This document shows positions 16,290 through 24,656 of a stretch of DNA of 64,000 bases, one piece after another (the stretch's first letter is position 1; the number at the start of each line of letters is the position of its first letter). The stretch comes from Sphingomonas sp. S2-65 (GTDB lineage: Bacteria > Pseudomonadota > Alphaproteobacteria > Sphingomonadales > Sphingomonadaceae). The translations under genes were made by a program, and so were the position numbers. The notes under the pieces were generated by a model. That model was not told the DNA's origin and searched no databases. It was given only the letters and a program-made list of their open reading frames with translations. The DNA lies in contig NZ_CP090953.1 of NCBI RefSeq assembly GCF_021513175.1, positions 3,096,501-3,160,500 on the forward strand, in the 5' to 3' direction.

Positions 16290-16580
16290 ATGAGCGACGG
16301 AAAAGTGCCGATGCCGGCAAGTGGGCAGAACAGTCCCAAACTGCGAGGCGATGGCGTTAGCGACGTTGATACGCACGGCTTGGACGGCAAGAGCCAATCT
16401 GATGGCGCGGCCTATGAGAACCCTCATACCGGCAAGGAAGCCCGTGGCGAGAGCGAGGGCTTCGAAGGGGGCCAAAGTACTCGAGGGTACTTCGGCAAGG
16501 GCCAGGATGACGGCAACAAGGTCGATCCTGAGGAACCCGGCGCGGTCGGCCAGGGCGGCCAGAAGAGCGGCGGAGTGTGA
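16290..16580 (+). CDS. Small hydrophilic protein of unknown function (PNPHTGK-like repeat type)
   Basis: This 96-residue protein is rich in Gly, Asp, Gln and Ser, with no hydrophobic core and probably disordered. The pattern AAYENPHTGKEARG followed by GGQSTRGYFGKGQDDG resembles short conserved proteins I associate with sphingomonad genomes. A good ribosome site (AAGGAA) lies 7-8 bases before the ATG. It is flanked by gene-poor DNA on both sides. No function is known to me; a stress-related or general-stress-regulon role is only a guess. Confidence 0.65.
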   Translation: MSDGKVPMPASGQNSPKLRGDGVSDVDTHGLDGKSQSDGAAYENPHTGKEARGESEGFEGGQSTRGYFGKGQDDGNKVDPEEPGAVGQGGQKSGGV

Positions 16581-16891
16581 AAGCAGGGAAGCTGCGCAGT
16601 CAGAGGTTCGACACGGCAGCGGCGTTTACCCCCGGGATGATGATGGTGAAGAGAAGCAATCCGGTGCCCTTGGTCACCTTGACGCGGAACTCCTCACCAT
16701 TTCAAATCGACGTGGGGTTGCCTCGCATGCATTCTTCGGCGACCTGAGCGGCCATGCTGCAAGCTTCATCATGGGCTACCCACAACGCGCTTCCCCGAAC
16801 CACTCGGGCGGCTCAGATGAAGTAATGCTGGCCGGCGCTAAGCGGCACCTTACCAGTAGCGTTCCGCATCCAATCGAACGCAGGAGCAGCG
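16581..16891. other. 311-base gap without recognisable gene
   Basis: Short open frames occur in several phases here, but none shows a start with a ribosome site or protein-like composition. No clear terminator or repeat is visible. It may be the decayed remains of a gene. Confidence 0.4.
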
Positions 16892-17197
16892 ATGTTCGTC
16901 CCCGTTCCAATCGTGATTGTCCTGGGCCTCATCTTTTTCGCCATGGCAGCGCAAATCATCCGCGGGTCACGCAAGCGCGATCCGCTGCTCGGTGGGCCGC
17001 CGAGAGCATTCGGTCCACGACCGGTGTCGGTCCGCCAACCATCGTCACTTACACCCCCCGCGACATTACCCCCTAAGATCGAGTCAGAGGTCCGCGCGCT
17101 GCTCGAAGCCGGAGGTAAGATCGAAGCGATAAAACTTGTCCGTGACTCAACGCGCCTCGGGTTGAAGGAAGCCAAGGATCTGGTCGAGGCGCTTTAG
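16892..17197 (+). CDS. Membrane-anchored protein with ribosomal L7/L12 C-terminal-like domain
   Basis: This 101-residue protein starts with a single transmembrane helix (VPIVIVLGLIFFAMAAQII, about residues 5-23). A basic stretch and a proline-rich linker (about 24-60) follow. The final 40 residues end in IEAIKLVRDSTRLGLKEAKD, which closely matches the helix-loop-helix of the ribosomal protein L7/L12 C-terminal domain (KIxVIKxVRexTGLGLKEAKdlV). The topology suggests the domain faces the cytoplasm. It is not a ribosomal protein, and what it binds is unknown. It has a GGAGCAGCG ribosome site. Confidence 0.7.
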   Translation: MFVPVPIVIVLGLIFFAMAAQIIRGSRKRDPLLGGPPRAFGPRPVSVRQPSSLTPPATLPPKIESEVRALLEAGGKIEAIKLVRDSTRLGLKEAKDLVEAL

Positions 17198-17308
17198 CAG
17201 GACTGGGCGTCAGCTGCCTTGCGATCCTCTGCTTAAACATGTCGAAACAGGGACTGAGCCACCTATCGGCTCGCCGATGATGCCGCGCCAACTTCTCGGG
17301 AGAATCCG

Positions 17309-17740
17309 ATGCGCTCTGCCCTGTATGCCTGCCTTGCCCTGACTACAGTCGCCGTGCCCGCGGTGGGCCAGCAGGCTGCGCTCGATCCGCAGACCGCGAT
17401 CTACGAACTGCGCATCTACTATCCCGCGCCGGGCAAGCTCGCGGCACTCAACGCTCGGTTCCGGGAGCATACGCTGGGGCTCTTCGCCAGGCATGGCATG
17501 CGCAACGTGGCCTATTGGAACGAGCAATCGAGCAAGGAAAATTCCGAGGGAAGGATCGTCTATGTCCTGGCCTATCCCAGCCGCGCAGCGCGCGACGCCA
17601 GTTGGACGGCGTTCGGCGCGGATCCAGAGTGGCGCGAGGTGGTCGCCACCTCCGAAGCGGGCGGCAAGCTGGTGACCAGGGTGGACAGCATCTTCATGAC
17701 GCTGGCCGATTATTCGCCAGCCCTGGCACCCCGGCGCTGA
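17309..17740 (+). CDS. Exported NIPSNAP-family protein
   Basis: This 143-residue protein begins with a Sec signal peptide (cleavage likely after VGQ, about residue 21). A NIPSNAP ferredoxin-like domain follows: IYELRIYYPAPGKLAALNARFREHT, then the hallmark VAYWNEQSS and RIVYVLAYPSRAARDASWTAF. NIPSNAP domains form small dimeric alpha-beta barrels; bacterial exported members have no settled function. The start at 17309 is preceded by GGGAG. It shares a bidirectional terminator with the convergent rpsD. Confidence 0.85.
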   Translation: MRSALYACLALTTVAVPAVGQQAALDPQTAIYELRIYYPAPGKLAALNARFREHTLGLFARHGMRNVAYWNEQSSKENSEGRIVYVLAYPSRAARDASWTAFGADPEWREVVATSEAGGKLVTRVDSIFMTLADYSPALAPRR

Positions 17741-17754
17741 AGGCCTGGATACAA

Positions 17755-17782
17755 AAAGGGCGGCCCCGCGGGACCGCCCTTT
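17755..17782. terminator. Bidirectional intrinsic terminator
   Basis: A GC-rich stem GGGCGG...CCGCCC is flanked by AAAAA on the left and TTT on the right. The hairpin therefore works for the rightward NIPSNAP gene and the leftward rpsD gene, which converge here. Confidence 0.85.
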
Positions 17783-17806
17783 GCTGTTTCGGCTGAAGCC
17801 CGGGAC

Positions 17807-18421
17807 TTAGCGCGAGTAGAACTCGACGACCAGGTTCGGCTCCATCTTCACCGGATAGGGAACCTCGTCGAGGGTCGGTACGCGGTTGAAGGTGATCTTT
17901 GCGGCGCCGTCGGGTGCCACATATTCGGGAACGTCGCGCTCGGACAGGGCCTGGGCTTCCATCACCAGCGCCATTTCCTGCGCCTTGGACGAGAGCGAGA
18001 CGGTCTGGCCGGGCTTGATGCGGCGCGAACCGATGTTGCACTTCTCGCCGTCGACCTGGACGTGGCCGTGGTTGACGAGCTGGCGAGCCGACCAGATCGT
18101 CGGCGCGAACTTGGCGCGGTAGACGATCATGTCGAGGCGCTGCTCGAGCAGGCCGATCAGGTTCTGACCGGTATCGCCCTTCAGGCGCGACGCCTCTTCA
18201 TAGGTCTTCTTGAACTGCTTCTCGGTGATGTCGCCGTAATAGCCCTTGAGCTTCTGCTTGGCGCGCAGCTGGATGCCGAAATCCGACATCTTGCCCTTGC
18301 GGCGCTGGCCGTGCTGGCCCGGGCCGTATTCGCGCTTGTTGACCGGGCTCTTGGGCCGGCCCCAGATGTTCTCGCCGAGACGGCGGTCGAGCTTGTGCTT
18401 GGCGCTGTGGCGCTTCGACAT
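17807..18421 (-). CDS. rpsD: 30S ribosomal protein S4
   Basis: This 204-residue ribosomal protein S4 is a primary 16S rRNA binder that nucleates 30S assembly. The start [20 protein letters not shown] is the alphaproteobacterial form. The S4 RNA-binding domain spans about residues 95-155, with [20 protein letters not shown] and [18 protein letters not shown] lies nine bases before the ATG. It stands alone, away from the main ribosomal operons, as is usual in alphaproteobacteria. Confidence 0.98.
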   Translation of the reverse strand: MSKRHSAKHKLDRRLGENIWGRPKSPVNKREYGPGQHGQRRKGKMSDFGIQLRAKQKLKGYYGDITEKQFKKTYEEASRLKGDTGQNLIGLLEQRLDMIVYRAKFAPTIWSARQLVNHGHVQVDGEKCNIGSRRIKPGQTVSLSSKAQEMALVMEAQALSERDVPEYVAPDGAAKITFNRVPTLDEVPYPVKMEPNLVVEFYSR

Positions 18422-18598
18422 GATATTTCCTTGGCAAATGCTAACGACGTTGTTCCCGGTATCGCCTGCTGGTCTCACGAGGAGGGCAGGGCCACCGCTT
18501 CACCGGGGTGCGGGGCCAATGCGAAGGGGTGGCGGTTAGCGGCGGCGGGGTTCCGAGTCAAGCTGGACACCGCCAATGGCCCGCGCCATGGAGCGGCG

Positions 18599-18904
18599 AT
18601 GCACGACATCCGCGATCCCGAAGCCTGCCAGACGATGACCGAAGTCCGCGCCGGGGTCGACGCGGTCGACCGCGCGCTCGTCGCGCTGCTCCACCGCCGC
18701 TTCGGCTATATGGACGCGGCATCGCGGATCAAGCCCGAGCGCGATCTGGTCCGCGACGAGGACCGCAAGGCACAGGTGATCGCGAACGCAGTGGCGGAAG
18801 CGGCCAAGGCCGGATTGCCCGAGGCCGCCATCGCCGAAATGTGGGAGCGGCTGGTGGAAGCCTCGATCGCCTATGAGCTCGAGGCGTTCGACCGGCGCCG
18901 CTGA
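18599..18904 (+). CDS. Chorismate mutase (AroQ/PchB-like class)
   Basis: This 101-residue all-helical AroQ-fold protein would convert chorismate to prephenate in tyrosine/phenylalanine synthesis, or act as a PchB-like isochorismate-pyruvate lyase. Signatures are VRAGVDAVDRALVALLHRRF in helix 1, AASRIKPERDLVRDEDRKAQVI (active-site Arg and Lys), and MWERLVEASIAYELEAF near the end. The ATG at 18599 is chosen because the family begins close to it. The gene is isolated between divergent rpsD and convergent trmJ. Confidence 0.85.
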   Translation: MHDIRDPEACQTMTEVRAGVDAVDRALVALLHRRFGYMDAASRIKPERDLVRDEDRKAQVIANAVAEAAKAGLPEAAIAEMWERLVEASIAYELEAFDRRR

Positions 18905-18919
18905 GCGCCGCCGCGCGCT

Positions 18920-19636
18920 TCAGCTACGGCGCGGCTTCTTGCCTTCCAGCGCGGAAAGCACGCCGCGGAAGGTGCGCAGTTCCTGCGACGACCAGCCCGG
19001 CTTGGTAAGCAAGGTGCGCAGCGTCCGGCGGTTCGCGGGGACGCGGTCCGGCGGGAAGTAATAGCCGGTATCGGCCAGCATCGTTTCGAGCTGGGCAAGC
19101 ATGCCTTCGAGATCTTCCTGCGAGCCCGGCGGATCGAGGTCGACCAGCGGCGGACTTTCCAGCGCGGCGCCCTTGGACCATTCATAGGCGACCAGGATCA
19201 CCGCCTGGGCGAGGTTGAGCGAGCCGAATTCGGGGTTGATCGGCACGGTGATGATCGTGCGGGCGAGGGCGACGTCATCGGTCTCGAGCCCCGAACGCTC
19301 GGGCCCGAACAGGATCGCCGCGCGGCCCTGGGCGCCACGAATGTCGCGCGCGGCGACTTCGGGGGTGACCACCGGCTTGGTGACGCCGCGCTTGCGGACG
19401 GTGGTGGCGTAGACATGCGAGCAATCGGCCACCGCGTCCGCGACGGTTTCAAAGACCCGCGCATTTTCCAGCACGATGTCCGCGCCGCTGGCGGCAGGGC
19501 CGGCGCTGGGATTGGGCCATCCGTCGCGCGGGCTTACCAGCCGCATCTCGGTCAGGCCGAAGTTCAGCATGGCGCGCGCGGCCTTGCCGATATTCTCGCC
19601 CAGCTGCGGGCGGACCAGGACGATGACCGGGTTCAT
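18920..19636 (-). CDS. trmJ: tRNA (cytidine/uridine-2'-O-)-methyltransferase TrmJ
   Basis: This SPOUT-class (SpoU) methyltransferase of 238 residues would modify position 32 of tRNAs using SAM. Motifs are ALF-type [20 protein letters not shown] (motif 1), [16 protein letters not shown] (motif 2) and [20 protein letters not shown] (motif 3, knot). It is the last gene of a leftward rpiB-glyA-nrdR-trmJ operon and overlaps the nrdR stop by ATGA. RNA methylation is the family role; the exact target nucleotide is inferred from TrmJ homologs. Confidence 0.9.
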   Translation of the reverse strand: MNPVIVLVRPQLGENIGKAARAMLNFGLTEMRLVSPRDGWPNPSAGPAASGADIVLENARVFETVADAVADCSHVYATTVRKRGVTKPVVTPEVAARDIRGAQGRAAILFGPERSGLETDDVALARTIITVPINPEFGSLNLAQAVILVAYEWSKGAALESPPLVDLDPPGSQEDLEGMLAQLETMLADTGYYFPPDRVPANRRTLRTLLTKPGWSSQELRTFRGVLSALEGKKPRRS

Positions 19637-20094
19637 GCCTTGCCCGCCTCGGTCACGTTGCCGGCGAACTCCTCGAAATCCTTGGCCTCGCGGAAATCCT
19701 TATAGACGCTGGCGAAGCGGATATAAGCGACGGAATCGAGGCCCTTGAGCCCGTCCATGACCATCGCGCCGATCCGCTGCGAGGGGATATCGGCGTCGCC
19801 CAGCGTCTCGAGCTGGCGCTGGATGCCCGACACCAGTTTCTCGATCTGCACGGCGGTGATCGGCCGCTTGCGGCAGGCGGTGGACACCGAGCGCAGCAAT
19901 TTGTCGCGCTCGAACGGCTCGCGCCGCTCGCCGCTCTTAAGCACGGTCAAGTCGCGCAGCTGGATGCGCTCGAACGTAGTGAAGCGCGCGGCGCACGCCT
20001 CGCACTGCCGCCGCCGCCGGATCGCCGCCCCGTCTTCGGTGGGGCGGCTGTCCTTTACCTGGCTGTCTTCATTGGCGCAGAACGGGCAGCGCAT
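19633..20094 (-). CDS. nrdR: Transcriptional repressor NrdR
   Basis: This is the 153-residue nucleotide-sensing repressor of ribonucleotide reductase genes. An N-terminal zinc ribbon ([18 protein letters not shown], then [13 protein letters not shown]) binds DNA. An ATP-cone follows ([21 protein letters not shown]), sensing ATP/dATP. Its start overlaps the glyA stop (TAATG), showing coupling. Its targets nrdA and nrdB lie in this window at 54.9-59.1 kb, and a candidate NrdR box is seen upstream of nrdA. Confidence 0.95.
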   Translation of the reverse strand: MRCPFCANEDSQVKDSRPTEDGAAIRRRRQCEACAARFTTFERIQLRDLTVLKSGERREPFERDKLLRSVSTACRKRPITAVQIEKLVSGIQRQLETLGDADIPSQRIGAMVMDGLKGLDSVAYIRFASVYKDFREAKDFEEFAGNVTEAGKA

Positions 20095-21404
20095 TACATT
20101 CCCGGATAGATCGGGAAGCGCTTGCACAGGGTGCGGACGCGGGCCTTGACGTCGGCTTCCACTGCGGCGTCGCCGGCCTCGCCCTTGGTACGCAGGCCGT
20201 CGAGCACATCGGCGACCAGATTGCCGATCTCGCGGAACTCGCCGGTGCCGAAGCCGCGGGTGGTGCCGGCGGGCGAGCCGACGCGGATGCCGCTGGTCTT
20301 GACCGGCGGCAGCGGATCGTTGGGGATGCCGTTCTTGTTGCAGGTGATGCCTGCACGCTCCAGCGCCTCGTCGGCATCGCGGCCGGTGACGCCGAGCGGA
20401 GTGAGATCGACCAGCGCGAGATGCGTGTCGGTGCCGCCTGAAACCAGGTTCGCGCCGCGCTCCTTCAGCGTCGCGGCGAGCACCTTGGCGTTTTCGACCA
20501 CGGCGGCGGCATAGGATTTGAAATCGGGCTGCAGGGCCTCGCCGAACGCGACGGCCTTGGCGGCGATCACGTGCATCAGCGGGCCACCCTGGAGGCCGGG
20601 GAAGACGGCGCTGTTGATCTTCTTCGCGATCGCCTCATCGTCGGTCAGGATCATGCCGCCGCGCGGGCCGCGCAGGGTCTTGTGGGTGGTGGTGGTCACG
20701 ACATGGGCATGACCAAAGGGCGTGGGGTGGACTCCGCCCGCGACCAGGCCGGCGAAATGCGCCATGTCGACCATGAAGATCGCGCCGACTTCATCGGCGA
20801 TCGCGCGGAACCTGGCGAAGTCGATGTGGCGCGGATAGGCCGAGCCGCCGGCGATGATCAGCTTGGGCTGGTGCTCCTTGGCCTTGGCCAGAACCTCGTC
20901 GAAGTCGATCAGATGCGTTTCGGGGTTCACGCCATATTGCACGGCATTGAACCACTTGCCGCTCATCGCCGCGCGGGCGCCGTGGGTCAGGTGGCCGCCG
21001 GCATCGAGGCTGAGGCCCAGGATCGTGTCGCCGGGCTTGGTCAGCGCGAGCATCACCGCGCCATTGGCCTGCGCCCCCGAATGCGGCTGGACGTTGGCGA
21101 ATTCGCAGCCGAACAGCTGCTTGGCGCGGTCGATCGCCAACTGCTCGACTTCGTCCGAGGGGTGGCAGCCCTGGTAATAGCGCTTGCCGGGATAGCCCTC
21201 GGCGTATTTGTTGGTGAAGACGCTGCCCTGCGCTTCGAGCACTGCCTTGGAGACGATGTTCTCCGACGCGATCAGCTCGATCTGATACTGCTCGCGCTCG
21301 AGCTCGTGGCAGACGCCGGCGAACACGGCCGGGTCGACATCGGCGAGCGACTTGGTGAAGAAACCTTCGGGCTGGAGCCCTGCCGTTTGCGGGTTGGTGC
21401 TCAT
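20094..21404 (-). CDS. glyA: Serine hydroxymethyltransferase
   Basis: This PLP enzyme interconverts serine and glycine with tetrahydrofolate, feeding one-carbon metabolism. It has 436 residues. The PLP lysine is Lys242 in [16 protein letters not shown]. Other signatures are [20 protein letters not shown] and the [17 protein letters not shown] block. It starts two bases after the rpiB stop and is coupled to nrdR. The operon order rpiB-glyA-nrdR is common in sphingomonads and relatives. Confidence 0.98.
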   Translation of the reverse strand: MSTNPQTAGLQPEGFFTKSLADVDPAVFAGVCHELEREQYQIELIASENIVSKAVLEAQGSVFTNKYAEGYPGKRYYQGCHPSDEVEQLAIDRAKQLFGCEFANVQPHSGAQANGAVMLALTKPGDTILGLSLDAGGHLTHGARAAMSGKWFNAVQYGVNPETHLIDFDEVLAKAKEHQPKLIIAGGSAYPRHIDFARFRAIADEVGAIFMVDMAHFAGLVAGGVHPTPFGHAHVVTTTTHKTLRGPRGGMILTDDEAIAKKINSAVFPGLQGGPLMHVIAAKAVAFGEALQPDFKSYAAAVVENAKVLAATLKERGANLVSGGTDTHLALVDLTPLGVTGRDADEALERAGITCNKNGIPNDPLPPVKTSGIRVGSPAGTTRGFGTGEFREIGNLVADVLDGLRTKGEAGDAAVEADVKARVRTLCKRFPIYPGM

Positions 21405-21406
21405 GG

Positions 21407-21853
21407 TCAGGCTCCTTGCGGGTTGCTCAGCTTCTCGACGCGGCGCTGGTGGCGGTCGCCGAGAAAGTCGGTGGACAGGAAAGCGGCGATGCACGCCTTG
21501 GCCATCTCGATCCCGGTCAGCCGGGCGCCGAGGGCGATGACGTTGGCGTCGTTGTGCTGGCGAGCGAGCGATGCGGACAGCGGCTCCGACACCAGCGCGC
21601 AGCGCGCGGCGGGGTTGCGGTTGACCGCGATCGAAATGCCGATCCCCGATCCGCACAGCGCCACGCCGAAATCGGCCTCGCCGGCTTCGATCGTGCGCGC
21701 CAGGGCATAGCCATAATCGGGATAATCGACGCTGTCGGTGCCGTCGGGGCCGAGATCGGCCACCGTCCATGCTTCGTTACGCAACCATTCCGCGAGTTCT
21801 GCCTTCATGGCAAAGGCGGCATGGTCCGAGGCGATGGCGATGCGGCGCGACAT
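21407..21853 (-). CDS. rpiB: Ribose-5-phosphate isomerase B
   Basis: This 148-residue RpiB/LacAB-family sugar isomerase interconverts ribose-5-phosphate and ribulose-5-phosphate. Features are [14 protein letters not shown] at the N-terminus (phosphate and ring-opening residues), [10 protein letters not shown], and [17 protein letters not shown] with the catalytic Cys. It is the first gene of the operon with glyA, nrdR and trmJ. The promoter would lie in the short gap before the divergent lipoprotein gene at 21903. Confidence 0.95.
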   Translation of the reverse strand: MSRRIAIASDHAAFAMKAELAEWLRNEAWTVADLGPDGTDSVDYPDYGYALARTIEAGEADFGVALCGSGIGISIAVNRNPAARCALVSEPLSASLARQHNDANVIALGARLTGIEMAKACIAAFLSTDFLGDRHQRRVEKLSNPQGA

Positions 21854-21902
21854 GCGCGCGCTCCTACGCCGGAGTGGCCGCCATGGCTAGTTGGAGAGAT
21901 AC

Positions 21903-22184
21903 ATGCGCAGACAGATTTTCGCCCTCGCCCCCGCGTTGCTGATCCTTGGGGCATGCTCGCAGTCGTCCGACGACAATCTGCAGAACTCGCTCGATAAGGC
22001 CGGTGACGCGATCGAGAACGTCGCGTCGGACGCCAGCGACGTGGCCCAGAATGCCGCCGCGGACGCCGGCGCCGCGATCGGCAATGTTGCCGACGACGCC
22101 GGCGATGAGATCGGCAATGCCGCGGACGATGTCGGTGAGCGTGCCGACCGTGTTGGCCACGCGGTGGAGAACGAGACCCGCTGA
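21903..22184 (+). CDS. Small repetitive lipoprotein
   Basis: This 93-residue protein has a lipoprotein signal ending in LILGAC (lipidated Cys at about residue 18). The mature part is a low-complexity amphipathic helix made of imperfect 11-residue-like units (DAGAAIGNVADDAGDEIGNA and similar), rich in Ala and Asp. This resembles LEA-like or YtxH-like stress proteins. The ATG at 21903 with GGAGA upstream is preferred over the TTG at 21891. Its function is unknown; such envelope proteins are often stress-induced. Confidence 0.75.
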   Translation: MRRQIFALAPALLILGACSQSSDDNLQNSLDKAGDAIENVASDASDVAQNAAADAGAAIGNVADDAGDEIGNAADDVGERADRVGHAVENETR

Positions 22185-22302
22185 GCGATCCGGCGCGGCG
22201 ACGCCGATTTGTAAACGGGACGACGCTGCACCGTCATACCCCGCCGTTAGGGACGGCTTCCAGGCGCTCCGGTGCTTGGAAGCGCCCCTTGCGAGGGATC
22301 AA

Positions 22303-23547
22303 ATGGGTATTGCGGCCAAGTCACCCAAGAACGGCGCCGTTCGCGGCGCAGTGCACCGGCACGAGCATCTGAGCAGGGAGGGGTTGCTCGAGCGGGCCTT
22401 CACCTTCGCGTTTCGCGGCCTGGTCTATGCGCAGATCTGGGAAGACCCCGACATCGACATGGAGGCGCTGGTGATCACGCCGGACAGCCATGTCGTGGCC
22501 ATCGCCTCGGGCGGGTGCAACGTCTTCTCCTACCTCACCGCCAATCCCAAGGCGATCACTGCGGTGGACCTCAATCCCGCGCATGTCGCACTGAACAAAC
22601 TGAAGCGGGCGGCAGCGCTGCACCTGCCTGATCAGCAGGCGTTCCACCGCTTCTTCGGGCAGGCGGACAAAGCCGAAAACACGCAGGCGTATTGGACGCA
22701 TATTCGCCCGCATCTCGACGATGCCACCCGCACCTATTGGGAGCATCGCTCCGCCACTGGCGTGCGCCGGATCGAGGGGTTCACGACCGGCTTCTACAAG
22801 CAGGGCGTGCTCGGCAAGCTGATCGGCTTCGTGCACTGGCTTGCGCGCCGCTACGGCGTCGATCCCCAGGAGATATTGCAGGCACGCAGCATCGAGGAGC
22901 AGCAGGCGATCTTCGAGGCGAAGCTGGCACCGATCTTCGACAAGAAGTTCCTGCGCTGGCTGGTGGACCAGCCCGCCGCCCTGTTCGGCTTCGGCATCCC
23001 GCCGGCGCAGTACGACCTGCTCAAGGCAGACGACCAGGCCGGGATCACCGGCGCGCTCAAGAGCCGGTTGCGCAAGCTAGCCTGCGACTTCGACGTGAAG
23101 GACAATTATTACGCGTGGCAGGCGTTCGGGCGCGGCTATGGCCAGGGGCCGGAGGCGCCGCTGCCGCCCTATCTGCAGGCGAAGCATTTTGACGCGGTGC
23201 GCGACCGGGCAGCGCGGGTCGAGGTGCGGCACCAGAACATGTCCGAGTATCTCGAATCGATGCCGGCCCAGTCGCTTGACCGCTATGTCCTGCTCGATGC
23301 GCAGGACTGGATGACCGATGCGCAGCTGACTCGGCTGTGGACGGCGATCACCCGCACCGCCAAGCCGGGCGCGCGCGTGCTCTATCGCACCGCGGCCGCG
23401 CCCGACGTGGTACAGGGACACATCCCCGACACCCTGCTTGGCCAGTGGGACTATGCGCCCCAGGCGCTGCGCGACGATTGGACGCGGCGGGATCGTTCGG
23501 CGGTATATGGCGCGACTCATCTCTGGACGCTGAAGCCGCACGCATGA
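22303..23547 (+). CDS. btaA: SAM:diacylglycerol 3-amino-3-carboxypropyltransferase BtaA (DUF3419)
   Basis: This 414-residue protein is the first enzyme of betaine lipid synthesis. It moves the aminocarboxypropyl group of SAM to diacylglycerol, giving diacylglyceryl-homoserine. Family blocks include YAQIWEDPDIDMEAL, IASGGCNVFSYLTANPKAITAVDLNPAH (SAM site), RRIEGFTTGFYKQGVLG and SLDRYVLLDAQDWM. The ATG at 22303 has GAGGGA upstream. The 3' end overlaps btaB by ATGA. A GCTTCCA/TGGAAGC hairpin at about 22257-22285 lies in the leader. Betaine lipids replace phospholipids under phosphate limitation in other bacteria; a convincing Pho box was not found here. Confidence 0.9.
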   Translation: MGIAAKSPKNGAVRGAVHRHEHLSREGLLERAFTFAFRGLVYAQIWEDPDIDMEALVITPDSHVVAIASGGCNVFSYLTANPKAITAVDLNPAHVALNKLKRAAALHLPDQQAFHRFFGQADKAENTQAYWTHIRPHLDDATRTYWEHRSATGVRRIEGFTTGFYKQGVLGKLIGFVHWLARRYGVDPQEILQARSIEEQQAIFEAKLAPIFDKKFLRWLVDQPAALFGFGIPPAQYDLLKADDQAGITGALKSRLRKLACDFDVKDNYYAWQAFGRGYGQGPEAPLPPYLQAKHFDAVRDRAARVEVRHQNMSEYLESMPAQSLDRYVLLDAQDWMTDAQLTRLWTAITRTAKPGARVLYRTAAAPDVVQGHIPDTLLGQWDYAPQALRDDWTRRDRSAVYGATHLWTLKPHA

Positions 23548-24206
23548 GCGGCATGGAGGCGGTGAGCGACCAGAAGCGGCTGATGGACGCCACCTATGGC
23601 TTCCACCGCCACATCTACGACTTCACCCGCAAGTTCTATTTGTTCGGACGCGACCGGCTGATCCGCCAGCTTGCCCCGCCGCCGGGCGGCACGGTGCTGG
23701 AAGTCGGCTGCGGCACGGCCCGCAACCTGATCGTCGCGGCGAAGCGCTGGCCCGAGGCGCGCTTCTTCGGCTTCGACATTAGCGAGGCGATGTTGGAGAC
23801 CGCGCGCGCTTCAGTTGCACGGCATGGACTCGCCGGTCGGATTACGCTGGCGCATGGCGATGCGGGGAAGTTCGACACCGCCGCGCTGTTCGGGCTGGCG
23901 CAAGTCGACCGCGTCTTCATGAGCTACACCTTGTCGATGATCCCGCCCTGGATCGCGGCGCTCGAGCAGGGCGCCGGTGTGCTGGCGCCAGGCGGCAGCC
24001 TGCACGTCGTCGACTTCGGCCAGTATGAGCGCCTGCCGGCACTGGCCCGGCGGCTGCACTTCAAGTCGTTGAACGACTTCCACGTCTATCCGCGCGGCGA
24101 GCTGCCGGCGGTGCTGGACCGGATAGCCGCGGCGGACGGGCTCCGGGCCGACGTCACGCCGCTGCTGCGCGGCTATGCCTGGAGTGGGGTGTTGCGGAAA
24201 CCGTGA
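23544..24206 (+). CDS. btaB: Diacylglyceryl-N,N,N-trimethylhomoserine synthase N-methyltransferase BtaB
   Basis: This 220-residue class I SAM-dependent methyltransferase would perform the three N-methylations that turn diacylglyceryl-homoserine into the betaine lipid DGTS. The SAM motif is VLEVGCGTARNLI (about 47-59), and DFGQYERLPALARRLHFKSLNDFHV is typical of BtaB. It overlaps btaA by four bases, so both are made from one transcript, as in Rhodobacter. The next gene converges 15 bases downstream. Confidence 0.9.
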   Translation: MSGMEAVSDQKRLMDATYGFHRHIYDFTRKFYLFGRDRLIRQLAPPPGGTVLEVGCGTARNLIVAAKRWPEARFFGFDISEAMLETARASVARHGLAGRITLAHGDAGKFDTAALFGLAQVDRVFMSYTLSMIPPWIAALEQGAGVLAPGGSLHVVDFGQYERLPALARRLHFKSLNDFHVYPRGELPAVLDRIAAADGLRADVTPLLRGYAWSGVLRKP

Positions 24207-24221
24207 AGGCGGCGCCGAGCT

Positions 24222-24656
24222 TCAGGCCGGGTCCGGCAGCAATTCGAAATATCCGCTCCAGTCCGGATCCTCGAAGGTCGTGAACTCCAGCGGGTATTGC
24301 GGCGCCCCGGCCAGCGCTTCGTTGAGCCCGTCCTGGAAACGCTCGAAATCCTGCGTGTAGATGCGCCATTCGCGTGCGCCGCTGGCAGTGATCACGGCGA
24401 CGCCCGTACCCCAGCCATCATGCTCCATTGCCGTGAACAGCTGTTCTTCCAAAGACGCCATGTCCGTCAGCAAGTCTTCGTCCGGAAACGCTCCGGCCTC
24501 GCCTTCATAGGCCCAGCGGATCACCACGAGATTGGGACTCTCCTCCCGCTCGTCTTCGCTCGGCCGGCGCGCGCGGACCCGGACCACCAGCGGGGTGTCG
24601 CGCCCAGAGCTTGTCAGGAACAGCCAGGCGTTAGCATCGGGATCGCGATCGATCAT
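24222..24656 (-). CDS. DUF695 family protein
   Basis: This 144-residue protein matches the DUF695 pattern. An acidic N-terminal half has [12 protein letters not shown], and the centre has [16 protein letters not shown], where a Trp-Arg-Ile-Tyr strand leads into a helix ([13 protein letters not shown]). It is probably cytoplasmic; no signal or membrane segment is seen. Its start overlaps the hemA stop by ATGA, so it is coupled to heme synthesis. The family has no known function. Confidence 0.75.
   Translation of the reverse strand: MIDRDPDANAWLFLTSSGRDTPLVVRVRARRPSEDEREESPNLVVIRWAYEGEAGAFPDEDLLTDMASLEEQLFTAMEHDGWGTGVAVITASGAREWRIYTQDFERFQDGLNEALAGAPQYPLEFTTFEDPDWSGYFELLPDPA

Noticed and set aside
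15940..16293. A 117-codon plus-strand frame before the small protein at 16290
   Set aside because: No ribosome site, random composition, and it overlaps the hairpin array and the next start.
22190..22302. Pho box upstream of btaA
   Set aside because: CCGTCATACCCC is a loose half-match, but the second half is not at the required 11-base spacing.
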